DNA of 64,000 nucleotides from Irpex lacteus (taxonomy: Eukaryota > Basidiomycota > Agaricomycetes > Polyporales > Irpicaceae), in assembly GCA_001986395.2 (NCBI GenBank), contig MQVO02000004.1, positions 806,001 through 870,000 on the forward strand. Direction: 5' to 3'. The stretch's first letter is position 1. Every line of letters begins with the position of its first letter. The notes under the pieces were generated by a model, which did not search any database, was not told where the DNA came from, and was given only the letters and a program-made list of their open reading frames with translations. The translations under genes were made by a program, and so were the position numbers. Shown piece by piece: positions 59,898 to 64,000 of this stretch.

Positions 59898-60705
59898 TCA
59901 TGACGACGCGAGCTGCCATGCCTCCTGAACGCTCTCGTAACTTGACTTCTGTGAGTCATTGAACGTCAGACAATGTATATCACCCGATTGAGCCCCTGCA
60001 CCGCACGCGTCAGAGTTGTTGTTAGGCACGCCTGTCGAATACGTACGGATAAGCATCTTCTTCATCTTGCCAGTTCGATCCATGACAGGTTCGAAACCAA
60101 GTCCCTTGTATATCTGCAACCTCAGACTGGCATCATACATTGGAGTTAGCATCATGGCCTGAAAAGCTTATATCCAGAAGGCAGACTTACGCAGTCGCAT
60201 TGAGCTCATGTTCGGCTGCGGGATCTTCTTCCTCTAATTCGTGTAACTCTTCCTTTAGCCGTGCGAGTTCGGCCTCTTTGCTTGCCAAAGAACTCTCCGC
60301 TTCGTTTATCGCTTTACCCAAAGATACTTTTTTGTTGTCCAGCTCTTCCAGGAGAGCTGCATGTTTTCGTTGTGATGGAACTGAGTCAGGCCGTCGAGCG
60401 GAGTGTTGTGCTGCTTCGAGGATATGTGCCCATTCTATATAATTATTCAAGTTAGAGACTCCCTAGAAAGGGAAATAATTGACAGTCAATCACCCCGTTC
60501 TTTGGCTCTGAGCTCGTCTATCTCCTTCTTCCTTGCACTTGCGGTGTTCGACATAAGCTCCTCCGCGGCAGCCACTGTCAGAAAGTCTTCTCCTGCATCA
60601 ATAACCTCAGCAGCACCGCGAATAGCTGCGCTAGTAAAACTGTTAGTTTATGCTGTTTAAAGCTTTACTTTGGCATTACATTGTTTCTCTAATGTCTATC
60701 GACAT
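59898..60705 (-). CDS. SPC24: Kinetochore protein Spc24
   Basis: Exon 1 encodes MSIDIRETI and splices to AAIRGAAEVIDAGEDFLTVA, matching the basidiomycete Spc24 start. The centre is a coiled coil of about 100 residues (LLEELDNKKVSLGKAINEAE, KEAELARLKEELHELEEE). The C-terminal globular head follows after an intron: LRLQIYKGLGFEPVMD, KMKKMLIRTYSTG and SGDIHCLTFND. About 210 residues are predicted, normal for the family. Spc24 pairs with Spc25 in the Ndc80 complex, which links kinetochores to microtubules. The start at 60705 is chosen because its short exon gives the conserved N-terminus in phase. Confidence 0.85.
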
Positions 60706-62053
60706 GATATTTCAAGTCTTGGAAGTCGAGGTTCAAGCACAATTAGGCGCACGTGTACAACGCGTTTACTGCAAGTCGCGTTACGTCACGCGCAGTGATA
60801 GTCACGTTGGTGTCACATATAAGTAAATGCTTACCTAATCCGCGAGGCTTCAGTTGAGCACTGAGCGTAAGCCGCCACCTGAGGAGTTGACTGTGGCCAT
60901 TTCGGAACACAATATGTTCTTAAGGATACGCCATATAACATGTTCACAAGCTAGTAGTAACGGGGAGTTTGAATTTGTACTCAGCATCATATACTGACAT
61001 CCCAGCGGCCTAAGTATCAAGTACTATATATATACATCCCATTTTTTACAGAGTCACCGCTCCTGGGTTCTGGAAAGAGCATCTGGTTCGTAACGTCTTA
61101 TGTTTGTCATTCATTTATGTCTGATAAGCTTGATTTATAGCTCTGTCGCGTCTTTAGCGAGTGGACTGAGAGGCGTCCAAAAGTGCTCGTCCGTCCTCGA
61201 GAGTATGATCGAGATTCGAGGGACTGCAAACTTAGGATGATATTGGTTGACACCGCACACACTTCCAGGATTCGGGCAGTCGAGCAACATCCCGTAAGGT
61301 ACCCGAGCTCTTTTATGGTTCATATCTCTCACAGTTTTATGCAGGAAGGACTCGGACTTCAATTTGTCAAAACCGAAACCTTTTCGAAGTGGGATCGGGT
61401 GAATTTGCCAGTAGCGATGATTGACGACATGAGATGTCTTCCCCCTTCCAGGAACGTTTAGATGACAGTGGACGAAACGCTATCCGTGCAGACCCCGTGA
61501 GCAAGCTCACATCTTCTGTAACAGATGGCCTTCCTTGTTGAACTTCGCTGATACTCCGAGTTCGCCTGTGAGATTATTCCATCACATCTGCTTCTTCCTA
61601 ATATACTGACCAGGCATCCGCACGGCGTTACCTAACAGATATGGCTGCGAGCGCTGTCATGAAGATGCCGAAGTATGCTGCTTCGCCTCGTTCTGTTCCT
61701 CCAGAACTCTCGCCATTTCCACCATACTCACTTGAGCCACTTCGTCTCACGCTCCCAATATACCCTCCGCTCATCCTATGTGTAATGTCACATCTTCGTA
61801 TGTCTCTATGCGCCGATACCACCTCTGATGAACAAGTGAACTCGGATGGCCGTGGCCCGTCTCACACGCAGCCTGATGATTATGTATTATTGGTCTTGCC
61901 ACTAATTTTCCAGGAGATCATTGATGTCACCACGGTAATAGAGTTTTGACCCAGATGCGCGCAATACCTGTCCTGCGGGTGTCACTCCAGCCTCCAGCGC
62001 TGGGGTAGAAATACAGGATCTGCCCATCGAACTATCAACTAACGCTTTGCCTA
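60706..62053. other. Divergent region between SPC24 and an FAD monooxygenase
   Basis: About 1.35 kb holding both promoters. Frames at 61183-61461 and 61641-61949, and one on the minus strand at 61628-61822, show no family similarity. A tiny gene here cannot be excluded, but I cannot support one. Confidence 0.4.

Positions 62054-64000
<1,947 letters not shown>

Noticed and set aside
61135..61949. Small genes between SPC24 and the monooxygenase
   Set aside because: Frames on both strands are short and have no motif; no consistent exon chain could be built.

Overview
The window is nuclear DNA of a filamentous basidiomycete, most likely a mushroom-forming agaricomycete. Genes are dense and broken by many short introns (mostly about 50-65 nt, GTRNGT...CTRAY...YAG). 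They include a CAF-1 large subunit, RFC2, Spc24, Sip5, a SERCA-type calcium pump and an SLC35F6-like carrier, plus families expanded in mushrooms (aldo-keto reductases, short-chain dehydrogenases, 2-oxoglutarate dioxygenases). All gene models below were assembled by hand from reading frames and splice signals; no search was run.

Host part, left (1-30.9 kb): a convergent pair of small paralogous unknown genes (1-2.3 kb), an unresolved coding-like stretch (3.1-4.0 kb), an SLC35F6-like membrane carrier (4.2-7.3 kb), a long arrestin-domain protein (7.9-10.5 kb), a 3.4-kb stretch with no recognisable gene, a SERCA P-type ATPase (13.9-17.6 kb), SIP5 (18.4-20.5 kb), then the CAF-1 subunit and RFC2 genes sharing a 187-bp divergent promoter with two MluI cell-cycle boxes (ACGCGT), and two tandem pyridoxal-reductase-type aldo-keto reductases (26.4-30.4 kb).

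Centre (31.0-51.58 kb): a putative 20.6-kb mobile element that splits a tRNA-Leu(AAG) gene. The 5' half of the tRNA, including its intron, lies at 30930-31003. The 3' half with the B box lies at 51584-51608. A 6-bp repeat, AAGAGC, sits at both junctions. Just inside the right end, reading inward, is a roughly 1190-residue tyrosine recombinase resembling DUF3435/Starship 'captain' and Crypton recombinases, with C-terminal zinc fingers. The cargo holds two different 2-oxoglutarate/Fe(II) dioxygenases (one TET/JBP-like, one JmjC), two paralogous acidic-tail proteins, two unknown proteins, a decayed MFS transporter and several repeats. Palindromic motifs recur upstream of the cargo genes. This Starship-like arrangement in a basidiomycete, carrying possible DNA- and chromatin-modifying enzymes, is the most interesting content of the window.

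Host part, right (51.6-64 kb): two tandem short-chain dehydrogenases, a seven-helix membrane protein, a membrane-anchored unknown protein, the kinetochore gene SPC24, and a phenol-hydroxylase-type FAD monooxygenase that runs off the window end.
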